Source: Nevskiaceae bacterium (lineage in GTDB: Bacteria; Pseudomonadota; Gammaproteobacteria; Nevskiales; Nevskiaceae). From it: a stretch of 64,000 nucleotides of DNA. The notes beneath the pieces are model-generated. The model was not told the origin of the DNA, did not search any database, and saw only the letters and a program-made list of their open reading frames with translations. The stretch covers positions 124,001 through 188,000 of the forward strand of contig SCRT01000007.1 in assembly GCA_004298465.1 (NCBI GenBank), in the 5' to 3' direction. The translations under genes and the position numbers were made by a program. Below are positions 63,430-64,000 of this stretch, piece after piece (position 1 is the stretch's first letter; the number at the start of each line of letters is the position of its first letter).

Positions 63430-64000
63430 CTAGCCGCGACCGCCGCCCGATCCCCGCTTCGCAAGCACGCCGCCGACTGCCCGCCCAGCCGCAACGACAG
63501 CACCCGCCAGAAAGTCCGGCTCGGACGGGCTGGTCTCGCTGCCAGCGAGCACCAGCCGCTGCCGCCACGCCTCCGACACCCAGGGTGCGGCGCCGGGTAC
63601 CGGATGTCCGGCCGGAATGCGGTCCATCGCGGTCGCGGTGAACGGGTCGGTCGCCCAATCCTTGAAGACCGTCGCGACGGGCGCGCCCGCCGCCGCGCCG
63701 AAAATGCGAACGAACTGTTCGACGCCGGCCCGCGCCAGCGCCGCCTCGCCAAGTGCCGCACGCTGTTCCACAGCAACGCCGGGGAAACCGAACAAGGCGG
63801 CATGGCCCGATGCCGTGGTCGCGTCGTGCATTTCAGCCATCGGCCCGACCATGCTCTGGGCAGTGCCGGACAGGCCCGCCGCACGCCAGAACGGCCGCTC
63901 GTAGAGTGCGAAGAACTTGGCGTGCGGCGCCATCCAGGTCGGGGTGTCGCTCCAGCGCCGCGCCGCCGCAGCCTCCTGAGCGGGCGTGAACGCCACCGTG
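63430..64000 (-). CDS. Flavin monoamine oxidase family protein, C-terminal part
   Basis: About 190 residues of the C-terminus are visible; the frame runs out of the window and the N-terminal FAD motif is not seen. Recognisable amine-oxidase pieces are PHAKFFALYERPFWRAAGLS, HDATTASGHAALFGFPG, FKDWATDPFTATAMDR and the end RLVLAGSETSPSEPDFLAGA, corresponding to the second FAD-binding segment. Substrate unknown. It lies 189 bases upstream of the RidA-like gene on the same strand. Confidence 0.8.
   Translation of the reverse strand, partial: TVAFTPAQEAAAARRWSDTPTWMAPHAKFFALYERPFWRAAGLSGTAQSMVGPMAEMHDATTASGHAALFGFPGVAVEQRAALGEAALARAGVEQFVRIFGAAAGAPVATVFKDWATDPFTATAMDRIPAGHPVPGAAPWVSEAWRQRLVLAGSETSPSEPDFLAGAVVAAGRAVGGVLAKRGSGGGRG

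Overview
The window is a GC-rich, densely packed bacterial chromosome segment with no rRNA, tRNA, insertion sequence, prophage or CRISPR array that I can see. Gene order and content point to a gammaproteobacterium of the Xanthomonadales/Nevskiales (Solimonadaceae-like) type: purM-purN divergent from perM-hda, a rpoE-rseA-rseB-mucD-lepA-lepB-rnc-era block, sdhCDAB with sdhE-ygfX, dnaX-ybaB-recR, and phoB-phoR. This placement is an inference from gene content; no marker RNA gene is present.

Layout. 1-15 kb: a cut-off lipoprotein, an SDR dehydrogenase, an alpha/beta hydrolase, DUF3108-purN-purM facing perM-hda, wrbA, a LysM lipoprotein, greB with a second SDR, and a protein acetyltransferase (Pat type) coupled to a histone-deacetylase-family hydrolase. 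14.7-25.8 kb: an eight-gene minus-strand cluster that I consider the most interesting part. It holds a 1188-residue Ig-like lipoprotein, an OmpW-type barrel, a DUF4282 membrane protein, a second lipoprotein, an enlarged TRAP-type permease, two tandem AdeT-like solute-binding proteins and a small unknown protein. It has its own promoter region with two palindromic repeats. 26-36 kb: an orphan KshA-type Rieske oxygenase, then era, rnc, DUF4845, lepB, lepA, a glutaredoxin-like gene, mucD, rseB, rseA and rpoE, all on the minus strand. 36-42 kb: NAD synthesis (nadB, nadA with a NifS-like desulfurase), an EamA exporter and ogt.

42-48 kb: alkA, ygfX, sdhE, the complete sdhCDAB operon and a DUF1674 (SDHAF4-like) assembly gene, so structural and flavinylation genes for complex II sit together. 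48-55 kb: a porin with a possible Pho box, phoR and phoB, then lysS, an O-methyltransferase and prfB with its programmed +1 frameshift. 55-64 kb: a beta-barrel protein with a long Gly-Gly-Ala-Pro tail, a small PepSY-like protein with a PhoP/PhoQ-type two-component system, orn, phhB, recR, ybaB, dnaX, a lipoprotein RidA homologue and the cut-off end of a flavin amine oxidase.

Tight coupling is the rule: many neighbours share ATGA, GTGA or TTGA stop/start overlaps, and several genes appear to use TTG or GTG starts. Long open frames opposite real genes are frequent because of the high GC content and were left out. Function calls rest on motifs read by eye, and no database search was run.
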